This document shows positions 49,554 to 58,963 of a stretch of DNA of 64,000 nucleotides, piece after piece; position 1 is the first letter of the stretch; each line of letters begins with the position of its first letter. The translations under genes were made by a program, and so were the position numbers. Source of the DNA: Corynebacterium sphenisci DSM 44792 (GTDB lineage: Bacteria > Actinomycetota > Actinomycetes > Mycobacteriales > Mycobacteriaceae); NCBI RefSeq assembly GCF_001941505.1, contig NZ_CP009248.1, positions 806,001-870,000 of the forward strand. The letters run 5' to 3'. Below the pieces are notes generated by a model. It had not been told where the DNA came from. It saw only the letters and a list, made by a program, of their open reading frames with translations, and did no database searches.

Positions 49554-50858
49554 ATGGCCAGGCAGCACGACACCCGGAAGCGCGACGCGGAGGCGGGCAC
49601 GGCCCCGGCGGCGGGGGCCGCCGCGGACCGGGCGCCCGCCCCGGCCGAGGTCGGCCGGCAGTCCATCCTGCACCAGCCCCCGGCGGTGTGGGCGATCACC
49701 TTCGCCTGCGTGGTGAGCTACATGGGCATCGGCCTGGTCGACCCGATCCTGCCCACCATCGCCGAGGCCCTCGAGGCCAGCGCCGGGCAGACCGAGCTTT
49801 TGTTCACCTCCTACCTGTTCATCACCGCGATCGTGATGTTCTTCTCCGCCTGGGTGTCCTCCCGCTTCGGGGTCAAGCGCACCCTGCTCGCCGGGCTGGC
49901 GCTGATCGTGATCTTCGCCGCGGCCTGCTCCGCGGCCTCCGGGGTGGAGCAGATCATCGGCTTCCGCGCCGGCTGGGGCCTGGGCAACGCCCTGTTCGTC
50001 TCCACCGCGCTGGCCGCGATCGTCGCCTCCACCGCGGAATCGGCGATGGCGGTGGTGCTCTACGAGGCCGCCGTGGGCCTGGGCTTCGCGGTCGGCCCGA
50101 TGCTCGGCGGACTGCTCGGCGAGGTCTCCTGGCGGGGCCCCTTCGCCGGCACCGCGGTGCTCATGGGCCTGGGCATAATCTCCGTGGCGGTGTTCTTCCG
50201 CGGCGGCGCCGCCCCGGCGCGGGTGCGCCCCCTGGACGGGCTGCGCGGCGCCGGGCACCCGGCGATGCGCCCGCTGGCCGCCGGGGCGCTGTTCTACAAC
50301 TTCGCCTTCTTCACCATCCTCGCCTACAGCCCCTTCCCCCTGGCCACGGCCGCCGCGCGGGCGGGCACGGAGTTCACCCCGCTGGATCTGGGCTACGTCT
50401 TCTTCGGCTGGGGCCTGGCACTGGCGCTGAGCTCGGTGTTCCTCGCGCCCCGGCTGGAGGAGGCCTTCCGGCTCACCCACATCATCCCCGCGGCGATGAT
50501 CGCGCTGGCCGCGGATCTGGTGGTGCTCGGCGCCTTCGTCGACGATCTCGGGGTGCTCATCGGCGCGATCATCGCCGCCGGGGTGATCCTCGGCGTGATG
50601 AACACCCTGCTCACCACCGCCTCGATGTCCACCACCCCGCTGCCCCGGCCGGTGGCCTCCTCCGCCTACTCCGGGGTGCGCTTCATCGGCTCCGCGCTGG
50701 CGCCCACCCTGGTCGGCCCCCTGGAGCACCTGGGCCTGGCCGCGCCCTTCCACGCCGGCCTGGTCGCCGCGCTCATCGCCCTGGTGATCCTCACCGGCTG
50801 GTGCCTGCGCCGGGACCGGGCCGCCGCGGCGCGGGACCGGGTGGAGCTGCGGCCCTGA
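49554..50858 (+). CDS. MFS drug/metabolite exporter
   Basis: 434 aa, about 12 helices after a 45-residue polar extension. MFS signature in FSAWVSSRFGVKRTLLAGL (about residues 98-116) and GLGFAVGPMLGGLLGEVSWR (about 176-195, motif C of DHA1 antiporters). Conserved TM1 Asp in GLVDPILPTIAEA (about 60). Downstream of marR, so a MarR-controlled proton-driven drug or metabolite exporter is likely. Substrate unknown. Confidence 0.9.
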   Translation: MARQHDTRKRDAEAGTAPAAGAAADRAPAPAEVGRQSILHQPPAVWAITFACVVSYMGIGLVDPILPTIAEALEASAGQTELLFTSYLFITAIVMFFSAWVSSRFGVKRTLLAGLALIVIFAAACSAASGVEQIIGFRAGWGLGNALFVSTALAAIVASTAESAMAVVLYEAAVGLGFAVGPMLGGLLGEVSWRGPFAGTAVLMGLGIISVAVFFRGGAAPARVRPLDGLRGAGHPAMRPLAAGALFYNFAFFTILAYSPFPLATAAARAGTEFTPLDLGYVFFGWGLALALSSVFLAPRLEEAFRLTHIIPAAMIALAADLVVLGAFVDDLGVLIGAIIAAGVILGVMNTLLTTASMSTTPLPRPVASSAYSGVRFIGSALAPTLVGPLEHLGLAAPFHAGLVAALIALVILTGWCLRRDRAAAARDRVELRP

Positions 50859-50867
50859 GCGCCCCGG

Positions 50868-52058
50868 CTACTGCAGGGAGCGGTAGATGTCCACGGTCTG
50901 CTCGGCGATGGAGGCCCAGCTGAACACCTCCACGGCGCGCCGGCGCCCGGCCGCGCCGTAGCCGGCGGCCCGATCCCGGTCGCCGACCATGGCGTTGACC
51001 GCCTCGGCGATCCCGGCCTCGAACTCGGCCGGGGCGGCCTCGTCGTAGTGCACCAGGGTGCCGGTGCCCCCGTCGACCACCACCTCCGGGATCCCGCCGA
51101 CGTCGGAGGCGACCACCGCGGTGCCGCAGGCCATCGCCTCCAGGTTCACGATGCCCAGCGGCTCGTAGATGGAGGGGCAGACGAACACGTCCGCGGCGGT
51201 GAGGATCTCCTGCAGCTTCTCCTTGGGCAGCATGTCCTTGACCCAGATCACCCCGTCCCGGGTCTCCTGCAGCTCCTTGACCAGGCCCTCGGTCTCCGCG
51301 GCGATCTCCGGGGTGTCCGGGGCCCCGGCGCACAGCACCAGCTGCACGTCCGGGTCGAAGCCGGCGGTGGCCTTGAGCAGGTGGCCCACCCCCTTCTGCC
51401 GGGTGATCCGGCCCACGAAGGCGGCGATCGGCCGATCCGGGTCCACGCCGAGGTCCTGGAGCACCGAGAAGCCGTTCGCCGCCACCGACTCCGCCCAGGT
51501 CGGCCGGGGCGCCCACAGCCCGGTGTCGATGCCGTTGAGCACAACGTGCACCCGGTCCTCGTCGATCCGCGGGTAGGCCTCCAGGATGGCGCCCTTCATG
51601 CCCTCGGAGACCGCGATCACCGCGTCGGCGTACTCCATGGCGTTGCGCTCGGACCAGGAGGAGACGTCGTAGCCCCCGCCGAGCTGCTCCCGCTTCCACG
51701 GCCGGTGCGGTTCCAGGGAGTGCGCGGTGGCCACGTGCGGCACCCCGTGGAGCAGCCCGGCCAGGTGCCCGCCGAGCCCGGAGTACCAGGTGTGCGAGTG
51801 CACCACGTCGACCTCGCCGACCCCGTCGGCCATGCGCAGCCCGGTGGACAGGGTGCGGATCGCGGGGTTGGCCCCGGCCAGCGCCGGGTCCACCCCGTGC
51901 ACCGTGCAGCCGGCCTCGTCCCGGGGGGCGCCCATGCAGTGCACGTCGACGTCCACGCCGTCGAGGCCCCGCATGAAGCGGGTGAGCTCGGTGACGTGCA
52001 CACCGGCCCCGCCGTAGATCTCGGGTGGGTATTCCTTGGTCATCATGGCAACGCGCAT
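50868..52058 (-). CDS. glgA: Glycogen synthase / GT4 glucosyltransferase (GlgA/GlgM type)
   Basis: 396-aa actinobacterial GT4 enzyme. N-terminal donor/acceptor loop [17 protein letters not shown] (about residues 6-22), [19 protein letters not shown] (about 86-104), and the C-terminal nucleotide-sugar region [20 protein letters not shown] (about 303-322) with the catalytic Glu pair. In mycobacteria this enzyme (GlgM) makes maltose 1-phosphate from ADP-glucose; the same may hold here. Diverges from glgC with about 100 bp between starts. Confidence 0.92.
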   Translation of the reverse strand: MRVAMMTKEYPPEIYGGAGVHVTELTRFMRGLDGVDVDVHCMGAPRDEAGCTVHGVDPALAGANPAIRTLSTGLRMADGVGEVDVVHSHTWYSGLGGHLAGLLHGVPHVATAHSLEPHRPWKREQLGGGYDVSSWSERNAMEYADAVIAVSEGMKGAILEAYPRIDEDRVHVVLNGIDTGLWAPRPTWAESVAANGFSVLQDLGVDPDRPIAAFVGRITRQKGVGHLLKATAGFDPDVQLVLCAGAPDTPEIAAETEGLVKELQETRDGVIWVKDMLPKEKLQEILTAADVFVCPSIYEPLGIVNLEAMACGTAVVASDVGGIPEVVVDGGTGTLVHYDEAAPAEFEAGIAEAVNAMVGDRDRAAGYGAAGRRRAVEVFSWASIAEQTVDIYRSLQ

Positions 52059-52064
52059 GCCCCC

Positions 52065-52070
52065 AGACTA
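52065..52070 (-). promoter_or_regulatory. Leaderless -10 box TAGTCT of glgA
   Basis: Minus-strand TAGTCT, spacer GGGGGC (6 nt), then the ATG at 52058. Confidence 0.65.
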
Positions 52071-52143
52071 TCGCCGTTTGCCCCCGCGGGGGCGGGTCCG
52101 GGGGGCCGCGCCGCGCGACCCGGCGGGGAATCGAAAACGCACG

Positions 52144-52149
52144 TAGCCT
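52144..52149 (+). promoter_or_regulatory. Leaderless -10 box TAGCCT of glgC
   Basis: TAGCCT, spacer GGGGGAC (7 nt), then the GTG at 52157. Rejects an upstream start inside the divergent gene. Confidence 0.65.
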
Positions 52150-52156
52150 GGGGGAC

Positions 52157-53374
52157 GTGAGGAGCAAACGACACGTCCTGTCCATCGTCCTTGCCGGCGG
52201 CGAGGGCAAGCGCCTGTTCCCGTTCACCGCGGACCGCGCCAAGCCCGCCGTGCCCTTCGGGGGCATGTACCGGCTCATCGACTTCGTCCTGTCGAACCTG
52301 GTGAACGCCGGTTTCGTCAAGATCTGCGTACTGACCCAGTACAAGTCGCACTCGCTTGACCGGCACATCTCCCAGGCCTGGCAGCTGTCCGGGATCACCG
52401 GCCAGTACGTCACCCCGGTGCCCGCCCAGCAGCGGCTGGGCAAGCGCTGGTTCACCGGGTCGGCGGACGCCATCCTGCAGTCGATGAACCTCATCCACGA
52501 CGAGAACCCCGAGTACGTCATCGTCTTCGGCGCCGACCACGTCTACCGGATGGATCCGGAGCAGATGCTGGACGCGCACATCGCCTCCGGGGCCGGGGTC
52601 ACCGTCGCCGGGATCCGGGTGCCCCGGTCGGAGGCCACCGCCTTCGGCTGCATCGACGCCGACGACGACAACAGGATCACCGAGTTCCTGGAGAAGCCCG
52701 CGGACCCGCCCGGCTGCCCGGATGACCCGGAGGCCACCTTCGCCTCCATGGGCAACTACGTCTTCACCGCGCAGACCCTCATCGACGCGATCCGGGAGGA
52801 CGCGGAGAACGAGGACTCCGAGCACGACATGGGCGGCGACATCATCCCCATGCTCGTCGAGCGCGGCGAGGCCTACGTCTACGACTTCAACGACAACCAG
52901 GTGCCCGGCGCCACCGAGCGGGACAAGGCCTACTGGCGCGACGTGGGCACCATCGACGCCTTCTACGAGGCGCATATGGACCTCATCTCGGTGCACCCGG
53001 TGTTCAACCTGTACAACCGGAAATGGCCGATCCACACCTACGGGGAGGACAACCTGCCCCCGGCGAAGTTCGTGCAGGGCGGCATCGCCCAGGCCTCCAT
53101 GGTGGGGGCGGGCACCATCATCTCCGGCGGCACCGTGCGCAACTCGGTGCTCTCCTCCAACATCATCGTCGAGGACGGCGCCACCGTGGAGGGCTCGGTG
53201 ATCTTCCCCGGGGTGCGCATCGGCCGCGGCGCGGTGGTGCGCCACGCCATCCTGGACAAGAACGTGGTGGTCCCCGACGGCGCCACCGTCGGCGTGGACC
53301 ACGAGCGCGATGCCGAGCGCTTTAAGATCTCCCCCGGCGGGGTGATCAGCGTGGGCAAGGGCGAGGTGGTCTGA
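52157..53374 (+). CDS. glgC: Glucose-1-phosphate adenylyltransferase
   Basis: 405 aa. Makes ADP-glucose for glycogen and GlgM. N-terminal pyrophosphorylase signature [21 protein letters not shown] (about 11-31, given as [10 protein letters not shown] and [11 protein letters not shown]), [10 protein letters not shown] (about 123), and a C-terminal left-handed helix (about 295-390). The allosteric and catalytic lysine regions appear intact. GTG start. Faces away from glgA and ends at a strong bidirectional hairpin. Confidence 0.96.
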   Translation: MRSKRHVLSIVLAGGEGKRLFPFTADRAKPAVPFGGMYRLIDFVLSNLVNAGFVKICVLTQYKSHSLDRHISQAWQLSGITGQYVTPVPAQQRLGKRWFTGSADAILQSMNLIHDENPEYVIVFGADHVYRMDPEQMLDAHIASGAGVTVAGIRVPRSEATAFGCIDADDDNRITEFLEKPADPPGCPDDPEATFASMGNYVFTAQTLIDAIREDAENEDSEHDMGGDIIPMLVERGEAYVYDFNDNQVPGATERDKAYWRDVGTIDAFYEAHMDLISVHPVFNLYNRKWPIHTYGEDNLPPAKFVQGGIAQASMVGAGTIISGGTVRNSVLSSNIIVEDGATVEGSVIFPGVRIGRGAVVRHAILDKNVVVPDGATVGVDHERDAERFKISPGGVISVGKGEVV

Positions 53375-53395
53375 GCCCGCGCCCGCGAGCGGAGG

Positions 53396-53444
53396 GCCGG
53401 CGCCGCCGCACCCCGGGGCATCCCGGGGGTGCGGCGGCGCCGGC
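53396..53444. terminator. Bidirectional terminator between glgC and the O-methyltransferase
   Basis: 22-bp stem from GCCGGCGCCGCCGCACCCC and its complement with one bulged base around a GCAT loop; it lies between convergent stops. Confidence 0.75.
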
Positions 53445-53459
53445 GCGTCCGGGGGCGGG

Positions 53460-54122
53460 TCAGCCCAGCTTGCGCAGCACCGTGGCCCCGGGCCCGGCCG
53501 GGATCCGGGCGACCACCGCGTCGGCGGCGCCGCGCAGCTCCGCATCGGCCTCCCGGGCGGCGACGGTGGCCCGGTCATGCCGGGTGGCGTCGCCGACGGT
53601 GCCGTCGAGCAGGCTGCCCGCGAGGAAGAGCACCCCGCCGGGCCGCAGCAGCGGCCAGGCCGCCTCGCGCACCGCGAGCAGCTCCGCCGGATCGGCGTCG
53701 ACGTAGACGAGGTCGTAGGCGCCGGCGGCCAGCCGGCCCATCACGTCCAGCGGCCGGGCGGGCAGGAACCGGTGCCGGCCGGGGGTGCCGGCGAGCGCCG
53801 CCCGGGCCAGCCGCTGATGCTCGGTGTCCGGGTCGATGCAGCTCAGGTGGGCCTGCTCGGGCAGCCCGGCGAGCAGCTGCAGCCCGACCACCCCGGCGGC
53901 GGGGGAGACCACCACGGCCTGCGGGCCGCGCCCGTCGGCGCCGTCGCCGGCGCCGGCGGCGAGGGAGGCCAGCAGCGCGAGCAGCTCCCCGGTGGCCGGG
54001 TCCGGCACGGCCAGGCCCAGTTCGGCGGCGTCCGCGCGGGCCGCGGCGAGCGCCTCGTCATCGGCGGCGGTGGCCGCGACATGGGCGAGGATGGCTTCGG
54101 TGGAGGGCTCGGTGTTCGTCAC
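53460..54122 (-). CDS. O-methyltransferase (Rv1220c-type)
   Basis: 220 aa. SAM-dependent methyltransferase fold: QAVVVSPAAGVVGLQLLAGL (motif I-like, about residues 69-88; the usual GxGxG is degenerate), CIDPDTEHQRLARAAL (about 96-111) and YDLVYVDADPAEL (about 136-148, the metal-binding DxD region of class-I catechol-type enzymes). GTG start fixed by leaderless TAGGCT. It sits before sigE in mycobacteria too. Substrate unknown. Confidence 0.85.
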   Translation of the reverse strand: MTNTEPSTEAILAHVAATAADDEALAAARADAAELGLAVPDPATGELLALLASLAAGAGDGADGRGPQAVVVSPAAGVVGLQLLAGLPEQAHLSCIDPDTEHQRLARAALAGTPGRHRFLPARPLDVMGRLAAGAYDLVYVDADPAELLAVREAAWPLLRPGGVLFLAGSLLDGTVGDATRHDRATVAAREADAELRGAADAVVARIPAGPGATVLRKLG

Positions 54123-54129
54123 GGCCCCC

Positions 54130-54135
54130 AGCCTA
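54130..54135 (-). promoter_or_regulatory. Leaderless -10 box TAGGCT of the O-methyltransferase gene
   Basis: Minus-strand TAGGCT, spacer GGGGGCC (7 nt), then the GTG at 54122. Confidence 0.6.
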
Positions 54136-54249
54136 GGGCGCCGCGCGGCGCCGCGGTCGCGGGCGCGCCGGGGCGGGGGCGCGGATCCGATCGCCGACGA
54201 GGTTTCAGGGCGCTTTTCCGCCTGGTCGGGGCTGGTGCCGGCCCGCCGC

Positions 54250-54278
54250 TTGCCAGGGCCGGATCTCACGGGTAATTT
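54250..54278 (+). promoter_or_regulatory. SigA-like promoter of sigE
   Basis: TTGCCA, 17-bp spacer, TAATTT; leader of about 42 nt with AAGGTG before the ATG. I did not find a convincing SigE-type (GGAAC-N18/19-GTT) box, so autoregulation is not shown. Confidence 0.65.
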
Positions 54279-54327
54279 TCAGCTCGTAATCAATCGCCGA
54301 TCAGGCGGATGAGGCAAGGTGAACGAC

Positions 54328-54933
54328 ATGAGCGAGGATGCCTCCCCCCGTGCGCCGCTGCGCGGCACCGCGGCCTTCGACGCCGGCGAGGGCGCCATGC
54401 CCTCCTGGGCGGAACTCGTCGAGCAGCACGCCGACGGGGTGTACCGGCTGGCCTACCGGCTCACCGGCAACCAGCACGACGCCGAGGATCTCACCCAGGA
54501 GACCTTCATGCGCGTCTTCCGCTCCCTGCGCAGCTACCGCCCCGGCACCTTCGAGGGCTGGCTGCACCGGATCACCACCAACCTCTTCCTGGACCTGGTG
54601 CGCCACCGCGGCACCATCCGGATGGAGGCGCTGCCCGAGGACTACGACCGGGTGCCGGGCACCGCGCCCACCCCGGAGCAGGCCTGGGAGGACGCCAACC
54701 TGGACCCGGACCTGGAGGCCGCGCTGGCCGCGCTGCGCCCCGAGTACCGGGCCGCGGTGGTGCTCTGCGATGTGGTGGGCCTCACCTACGAGGAGATCTC
54801 CGAGGTCCTGGACGTGAAGATGGGCACCGTGCGCTCCCGGATCCACCGGGCCCGCAGCGAACTGCGCGAGCATCTGCGCCGCGCCGAGGCCGGGCGCGCC
54901 GCCGCCGACGCGGTGCCCGCGCGCAGCAGCTGA
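54328..54933 (+). CDS. sigE: ECF sigma factor SigE
   Basis: 201-aa extracytoplasmic-function sigma factor controlling envelope and heat/surface stress. Region 2: [22 protein letters not shown] (about residues 40-61, given as [17 protein letters not shown] and TQETF) and [11 protein letters not shown]; region 4: [20 protein letters not shown] (about 150-169). ATG with AAGGTG upstream preferred over an in-frame GTG 9 nt earlier. Next gene is its zinc anti-sigma factor, then htrA and tatB, the conserved SigE block. Confidence 0.94.
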   Translation: MSEDASPRAPLRGTAAFDAGEGAMPSWAELVEQHADGVYRLAYRLTGNQHDAEDLTQETFMRVFRSLRSYRPGTFEGWLHRITTNLFLDLVRHRGTIRMEALPEDYDRVPGTAPTPEQAWEDANLDPDLEAALAALRPEYRAAVVLCDVVGLTYEEISEVLDVKMGTVRSRIHRARSELREHLRRAEAGRAAADAVPARSS

Positions 54934-55072
54934 GCCGGCCGCGCCGGGCCGCCCGGGAACAACCGGGGCGCCGGCGGCGTTGACCGGACAGGAGGCGTCC
55001 CCCGCGGGGGACGCCCGGGACCAGCAGGCATGCGCCGCCGCCGGGCGGCGCCGGCGCAGGAGGAGGCGATCG

Positions 55073-55543
55073 GTGGCGGGGCGGAGCGGACGCGGCGGGG
55101 CCAGGCGCTTCGCCTCCACCGATCATCTCGGCGTCGAGGCGGTCGCCGCCTTCGTCGACGGTGAGCTGGTGCCGGTGGCCCGCCGCCGCGCCACCAGCCA
55201 TCTGATGGCCTGCCCGGAATGCCGCGACGAGGTCGCCCGGCAGCGCGAGGCCGCCCGCCGGCTGCGCGACTCCGGCGAGATCCGGGTGCCCGCCGCGCTG
55301 CGCGGCCGGCTCGCCGCCCTGGCCCAGGAGACCGTCGGCGCCCCCGGCCCCGACGCCCCGGCACCCGCGGAGGCGACCGCCGGCGATCCGGGGGCCGCCG
55401 CCGATGCGGGGACGCCCCCGCCACGCCCGGCCGGATCCACCGCCGCCGCCCGCGCCGCCCGCCGCCGGGCGGGCCTGGTCGCCGCCCTCGGGCTGGCGCT
55501 GCGCGGGCTGCGCCATCCCCGCACCCCGGGACCGCGGCGGTGA
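55073..55543 (+). CDS. rseA: Zinc anti-sigma factor (CseE/RseA type)
   Basis: 156 aa. Contains the ZAS motif His-x3-Cys-x2-Cys as SHLMACPECRDE (about residues 42-53), which holds zinc and binds the sigma factor in reduced cells. C-terminal half is Ala/Pro-rich and ends in a short hydrophobic stretch (LVAALGLALRGLRH), too short and basic to be a clear membrane anchor. I choose the GTG at 55073, which has AGGAGGAGG 7 nt upstream; a start at 54980 (TTG) would add an Arg-rich tail and is rejected. Should restrain SigE. Confidence 0.85.
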   Translation: MAGRSGRGGARRFASTDHLGVEAVAAFVDGELVPVARRRATSHLMACPECRDEVARQREAARRLRDSGEIRVPAALRGRLAALAQETVGAPGPDAPAPAEATAGDPGAAADAGTPPPRPAGSTAAARAARRRAGLVAALGLALRGLRHPRTPGPRR

Positions 55544-57081
55544 CCCCGACGGAGCCGGGACCGGCCGAGGCGGCCGGCCCGGACCCCGCCACCGGGCGGT
55601 CCGCCTTCCGCCGCCCCGCCGGGGTGGCCGGGGGCGTCGACCCCGCCACCCGGCCGGCCGCCGATGCGGGGGAACGGGGGGCGGACCCGCTGGCCGGGTT
55701 GGTACCGGCCGGGCCGGACGCGGCCACCGCCGCGGCCTTCGGCGGCCCCGGCGGGCTGCAGCCGCCCCCGGCGGAGGGCGCGTTCTTCGGCGAACCCAAC
55801 GCCGCCACCCGCGCCGCCCTGGCCGGGGACCCGGGGGCCGCGGAGCGGCTGCGCGCCGCCGCCCGGCCCCCGGCGCCGGAACCCGGTTACGCGCCCTTCG
55901 CCCGGGCGGGGACGCCCATGGTCGCCGCCGGGCCCGCGGTGGCCCCGCCGCCGGCGCCCGCGCCGGAGCCGGCGCCGCCCCGGGTGGGCGCCCGGGAGGC
56001 GCTGCTGGGCGCGGCGGTGCCCTGGCGGGTGCTCGCCGCGGCCGCCGCGGCGGTGCTCGCGGTGGCGGCCGTCGGCGGCTACGTCGGCGGCCGGGCCGGC
56101 GGCTGGGATCGCTCCGAGGGCGATCGGGTGCAGCTGGTCCGGGAGACCGGCCGCGGCCCGCGCACCCCGATCGGCGAGGTCGCCGCCCGGGTGCAGCCGG
56201 CGGTGGCCGCGATCCGGGTCGGCGACCCGGGGCGGCCCGGGGTGGGGGAGACCGGCTCCGGGGTGGTCATCGACGACTCCGGGCACATCCTCACCAACAA
56301 CCACGTCATCGCCGCGGCCGCGGCGGATCCGGCGCTGCGGGTGCAGGTGCAGTTCCAGGCCGCCGGGGACGCCCGCCTGGTGGACGCCCGGATCCTCGGC
56401 CGCGATCCCCGGTCGGATCTCGCGGTGCTCAAGGTCGACGACGTCGCCGGGCTCACCGTCGCCGCCCTCGGCGACTCCGATGCGGTGCAGGTGGGCGACA
56501 CGGTGCTGGCGATGGGCTCCCCGCAGGGGCTCAACCGCACCGTGACCTCGGGCATCGTCTCCGCCGTGCACCGGCCGGTGCGGCTGTCCGGGGAGCGCAA
56601 CGACACCGACGGCGTCGCCGACGCCATCCAGACCGACGCCTCGATCAACCCCGGCAACTCCGGCGGCCCCCTGGTCGACGCCCGCGGGGCGGTGATCGGG
56701 ATCAACACCCTGATCTTCTCCACCTCCGGCGGCTCCCAGGGCATCGGCTTCGCGATCCCGATCAACCACGCCGCCGGCATCGCCGAGCAGCTGATCGCCG
56801 GGGAGCAGCCGCGCCACCCCGGCATCGCGGTGACCGCGGTCGGCGTCGGCAACGGGATCGTGGTCGGCGCCCGGCTGGCCACGGTGGTCCCCGGCGGACC
56901 CGCCGACCGGGCCGGGCTGCGGGAGGGCGACGTGATCACCGCCGTCGGCGATCGGGAGGTCGCCGACTCCGATGAGCTGATGGTGGCGCTGTGGTCGGCC
57001 GGGGCGGGCGAGCCCACCACGGTGACCCTGCTGCGCGACGGGGTGGAGCTCACCGTGGCCGTCACCCCGGAACCGGAGTAG
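55540..57081 (+). CDS. htrA: HtrA/DegP-like membrane-anchored serine protease
   Basis: 513 aa. Long Pro/Ala-rich cytosolic N terminus (1-155), one transmembrane helix (about 167-186), then a trypsin-like domain with triad His in ILTNNHVI (about 251), Asp in RSDLAVLKV (about 291) and Ser in NPGNSGGPLVD (about 371-380), and a C-terminal PDZ domain (about 420-510). Degrades misfolded extracytoplasmic proteins. GTG overlaps the anti-sigma stop by 4 nt, coupling SigE control to proteolysis. Equivalent to mycobacterial HtrA. Confidence 0.93.
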   Translation: MTPTEPGPAEAAGPDPATGRSAFRRPAGVAGGVDPATRPAADAGERGADPLAGLVPAGPDAATAAAFGGPGGLQPPPAEGAFFGEPNAATRAALAGDPGAAERLRAAARPPAPEPGYAPFARAGTPMVAAGPAVAPPPAPAPEPAPPRVGAREALLGAAVPWRVLAAAAAAVLAVAAVGGYVGGRAGGWDRSEGDRVQLVRETGRGPRTPIGEVAARVQPAVAAIRVGDPGRPGVGETGSGVVIDDSGHILTNNHVIAAAAADPALRVQVQFQAAGDARLVDARILGRDPRSDLAVLKVDDVAGLTVAALGDSDAVQVGDTVLAMGSPQGLNRTVTSGIVSAVHRPVRLSGERNDTDGVADAIQTDASINPGNSGGPLVDARGAVIGINTLIFSTSGGSQGIGFAIPINHAAGIAEQLIAGEQPRHPGIAVTAVGVGNGIVVGARLATVVPGGPADRAGLREGDVITAVGDREVADSDELMVALWSAGAGEPTTVTLLRDGVELTVAVTPEPE

Positions 57082-57123
57082 CGCCGGCGGGGAGGCGCCC
57101 GGGCGCGCGCGGGCGGCGCCGAC

Positions 57124-57129
57124 TACAGT
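57124..57129 (+). promoter_or_regulatory. Leaderless -10 box TACAGT of tatB
   Basis: TACAGT, spacer GTGTGGAC (8 nt), then the GTG at 57138. It gives tatB its own promoter apart from sigE-htrA. Confidence 0.6.
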
Positions 57130-57137
57130 GTGTGGAC

Positions 57138-57653
57138 GTGTTCTCCAATGTCGGCTGGGGCGAGATCCTCGTCCTCCTCCTCCTCGGGCTCATCCTGATC
57201 GGCCCGGAGCGGCTGCCGGAGCTGGTCAAGGACGTCCGCGCCCTGGCCTTCGCCGCCCGCCGCGCCATCGAGGACGCCCGGGAGACCCTGGACGGGGAGT
57301 TCGGCGGCGAATTCGACGAGATCCGCAAACCCCTGCAGGAGTTCGGGGACCTGCGCCGGCTCAACCCGCGCACCGCGATCACGCGCACCCTCTTCGACGG
57401 CGACGACACCTACCTGGACCTGCTCACCGGCAAACCGGCCGCCGGCGGCGGGGGCGCGGCCGGGTCCGCCGGGGCCGCGCGTCGCACCGGCCGGACCCCG
57501 GCGGACGGTGGGGACGCCGCGGGCGGCCCGGGGGCCGCGGAGGCCGGCCCGGCGGCCGGCGCCGGCGGCGAGCCCGGCCGGGCGGGCGGGGAGGCGCCCG
57601 GCCGGCACGGCGCCGCGGACGGCTCCTCCTGGGTCGACGACGACGTGCTCTGA
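57138..57653 (+). CDS. tatB: Sec-independent (Tat) translocase subunit TatB
   Basis: 171 aa. One N-terminal membrane helix with the GP hinge (VGWGEILVLLLLGLILIGPERLPELVKD, about residues 5-32), then an amphipathic helix and an Ala/Gly-rich acidic tail (about 95-171). Receives twin-arginine signals together with TatC and TatA elsewhere in the genome. Starts at GTG. Same position after htrA as in mycobacteria. Confidence 0.9.
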   Translation: MFSNVGWGEILVLLLLGLILIGPERLPELVKDVRALAFAARRAIEDARETLDGEFGGEFDEIRKPLQEFGDLRRLNPRTAITRTLFDGDDTYLDLLTGKPAAGGGGAAGSAGAARRTGRTPADGGDAAGGPGAAEAGPAAGAGGEPGRAGGEAPGRHGAADGSSWVDDDVL

Positions 57654-57684
57654 AGCCGCGCGGCCGCGCCCCGGGGGCGGAAAC

Positions 57685-57727
57685 GCCCGCGGGCGGCGGC
57701 CGGTCACCTGGCCCGCCGCCCGCGGGC
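57685..57727. terminator. Bidirectional terminator between tatB and mrp
   Basis: Arms GCCCGCGGGCGGCGGCC and GGCCCGCCGCCCGCGGGC pair over about 17 bp with one bulge and an 8-nt loop; convergent stops on both sides. Confidence 0.7.
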
Positions 57728-57747
57728 GCCGCGGGATCCGCGGGAGC

Positions 57748-58893
57748 TCACATGAGGTTGCGCTTGCTGGTGACACCCAGGCCCAGGGGCTTGCCGGCGA
57801 GGGACTCCCGGCGCACGTGCAGCGTGTCCGCGATCGCGTTGAAGGCCGCCCCGGCCGGGGAGTCCGGTTCCCCGATGGCCACCGGCACGCCCTCGTCGCC
57901 GGCCTCCCGGACCTTCACGTCCAGCGGCACCTGGCCGAGCAGCGGCACCGGGGCGCCGGTGAGCCGGGTCAGCCGGTCGGCGACGGTCTGCCCGCCGCCG
58001 GCGCCGAAGACCTCCATCCGGGAGCCGTCCGGCATCTCCATCCAGCTCATGTTCTCGATCACCCCGCCGATCCGCTGCCGGGTCTGCAGGCTGATCGTGC
58101 CGGCGCGCTCGGCGACCTCCGCGGCCGCGGCCTGGGGGGTGGTCACGATGAGCAGCTCCGCGGTGGGCACCAGCTGCGCCACCGAGATGGCGATGTCGCC
58201 GGTGCCCGGCGGCAGGTCGAGCAGCAGCACGTCCAGGTCCCCCCAGAACACGTCGGCGAGGAACTGCTGGATGGCGCGGTGCAGCATCGGCCCGCGCCAC
58301 ACCACCGGGGCGTTGTCGTCGACGAAGTGGCCGATGGAGATCAGCGACACGCCATGGGCCTGCGGCGGCATGATCATGTCGTCGACCTGGTGCGGCCGGT
58401 CCGTGGAGCCCATCATGGTGGGGATGGAGTGGCCGTAGACGTCGGCGTCGAGGATGCCCACGGCCAGGCCCCGGGCGGACAGCGCGGCGGCGAGGTTGAC
58501 GGTCACCGAGGATTTGCCGACCCCGCCCTTGCCGGAGGCCACCGCGAAGACGCGGGTGAGCGAATCGGGCTGGGCGAAGGGGATGACCGGTTCGGAGGCG
58601 GAGCCGCGCACCGCCTCCCGGAAGGCCTTGCGCTGCTCATCGTCCATCACGTCGGTGGTGACGGTGACCTCGCCGACGCCGTCGATGCCGCGCACGGCGG
58701 CGCCGGTGCGCTCGATGAGGGTGCTCTTCATCGGGCAGCCGGCGATGGTGAGGTAGATCCCCACCGCGACATCGCCGTTGTCGGCGATGTCGATGGACTT
58801 GACCATGCCGATCTCGGTGATCGGGCGCCGGACCTCGGGATCCTCGACGCTGGCGAGGGCGGTGCGGACCTGTGCTTCGGTGATTGTGGACAT
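57748..58893 (-). CDS. mrp: Mrp/ApbC Fe-S cluster carrier P-loop ATPase
   Basis: 381 aa. N-terminal MIP18/DUF59 domain (about 1-95, with AGCPMKSTLIER), then a deviant Walker A ATPase: VFAVASGKGGVGKSSVTVNL (about 112-131), DADVYGHSIP (about 143), and LPPGTGDIAISV (about 196). No C-terminal CxxC, which some family members use to hold the cluster. Carries or loads Fe-S clusters onto apo-proteins. ATG fixed by leaderless TACTAT. Confidence 0.93.
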   Translation of the reverse strand: MSTITEAQVRTALASVEDPEVRRPITEIGMVKSIDIADNGDVAVGIYLTIAGCPMKSTLIERTGAAVRGIDGVGEVTVTTDVMDDEQRKAFREAVRGSASEPVIPFAQPDSLTRVFAVASGKGGVGKSSVTVNLAAALSARGLAVGILDADVYGHSIPTMMGSTDRPHQVDDMIMPPQAHGVSLISIGHFVDDNAPVVWRGPMLHRAIQQFLADVFWGDLDVLLLDLPPGTGDIAISVAQLVPTAELLIVTTPQAAAAEVAERAGTISLQTRQRIGGVIENMSWMEMPDGSRMEVFGAGGGQTVADRLTRLTGAPVPLLGQVPLDVKVREAGDEGVPVAIGEPDSPAGAAFNAIADTLHVRRESLAGKPLGLGVTSKRNLM

Positions 58894-58901
58894 CGCGTCC
58901 A

Positions 58902-58907
58902 ATAGTA
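58902..58907 (-). promoter_or_regulatory. Leaderless -10 box TACTAT of mrp
   Basis: Minus-strand TACTAT, spacer TGGACGCG (8 nt), then the ATG at 58893. Confidence 0.65.
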
Positions 58908-58963
58908 GCGCCCGGCCCGGATCCGGCCCGGACCCGGTCCGCCCCCGGCGCCGGCCGGCGGGC

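Noticed and set aside
54980..55072. Upstream TTG start of the anti-sigma factor
   Set aside because: The GTG at 55073 has a near-perfect ribosome site; the extra 31 residues are mostly Arg and Gly.
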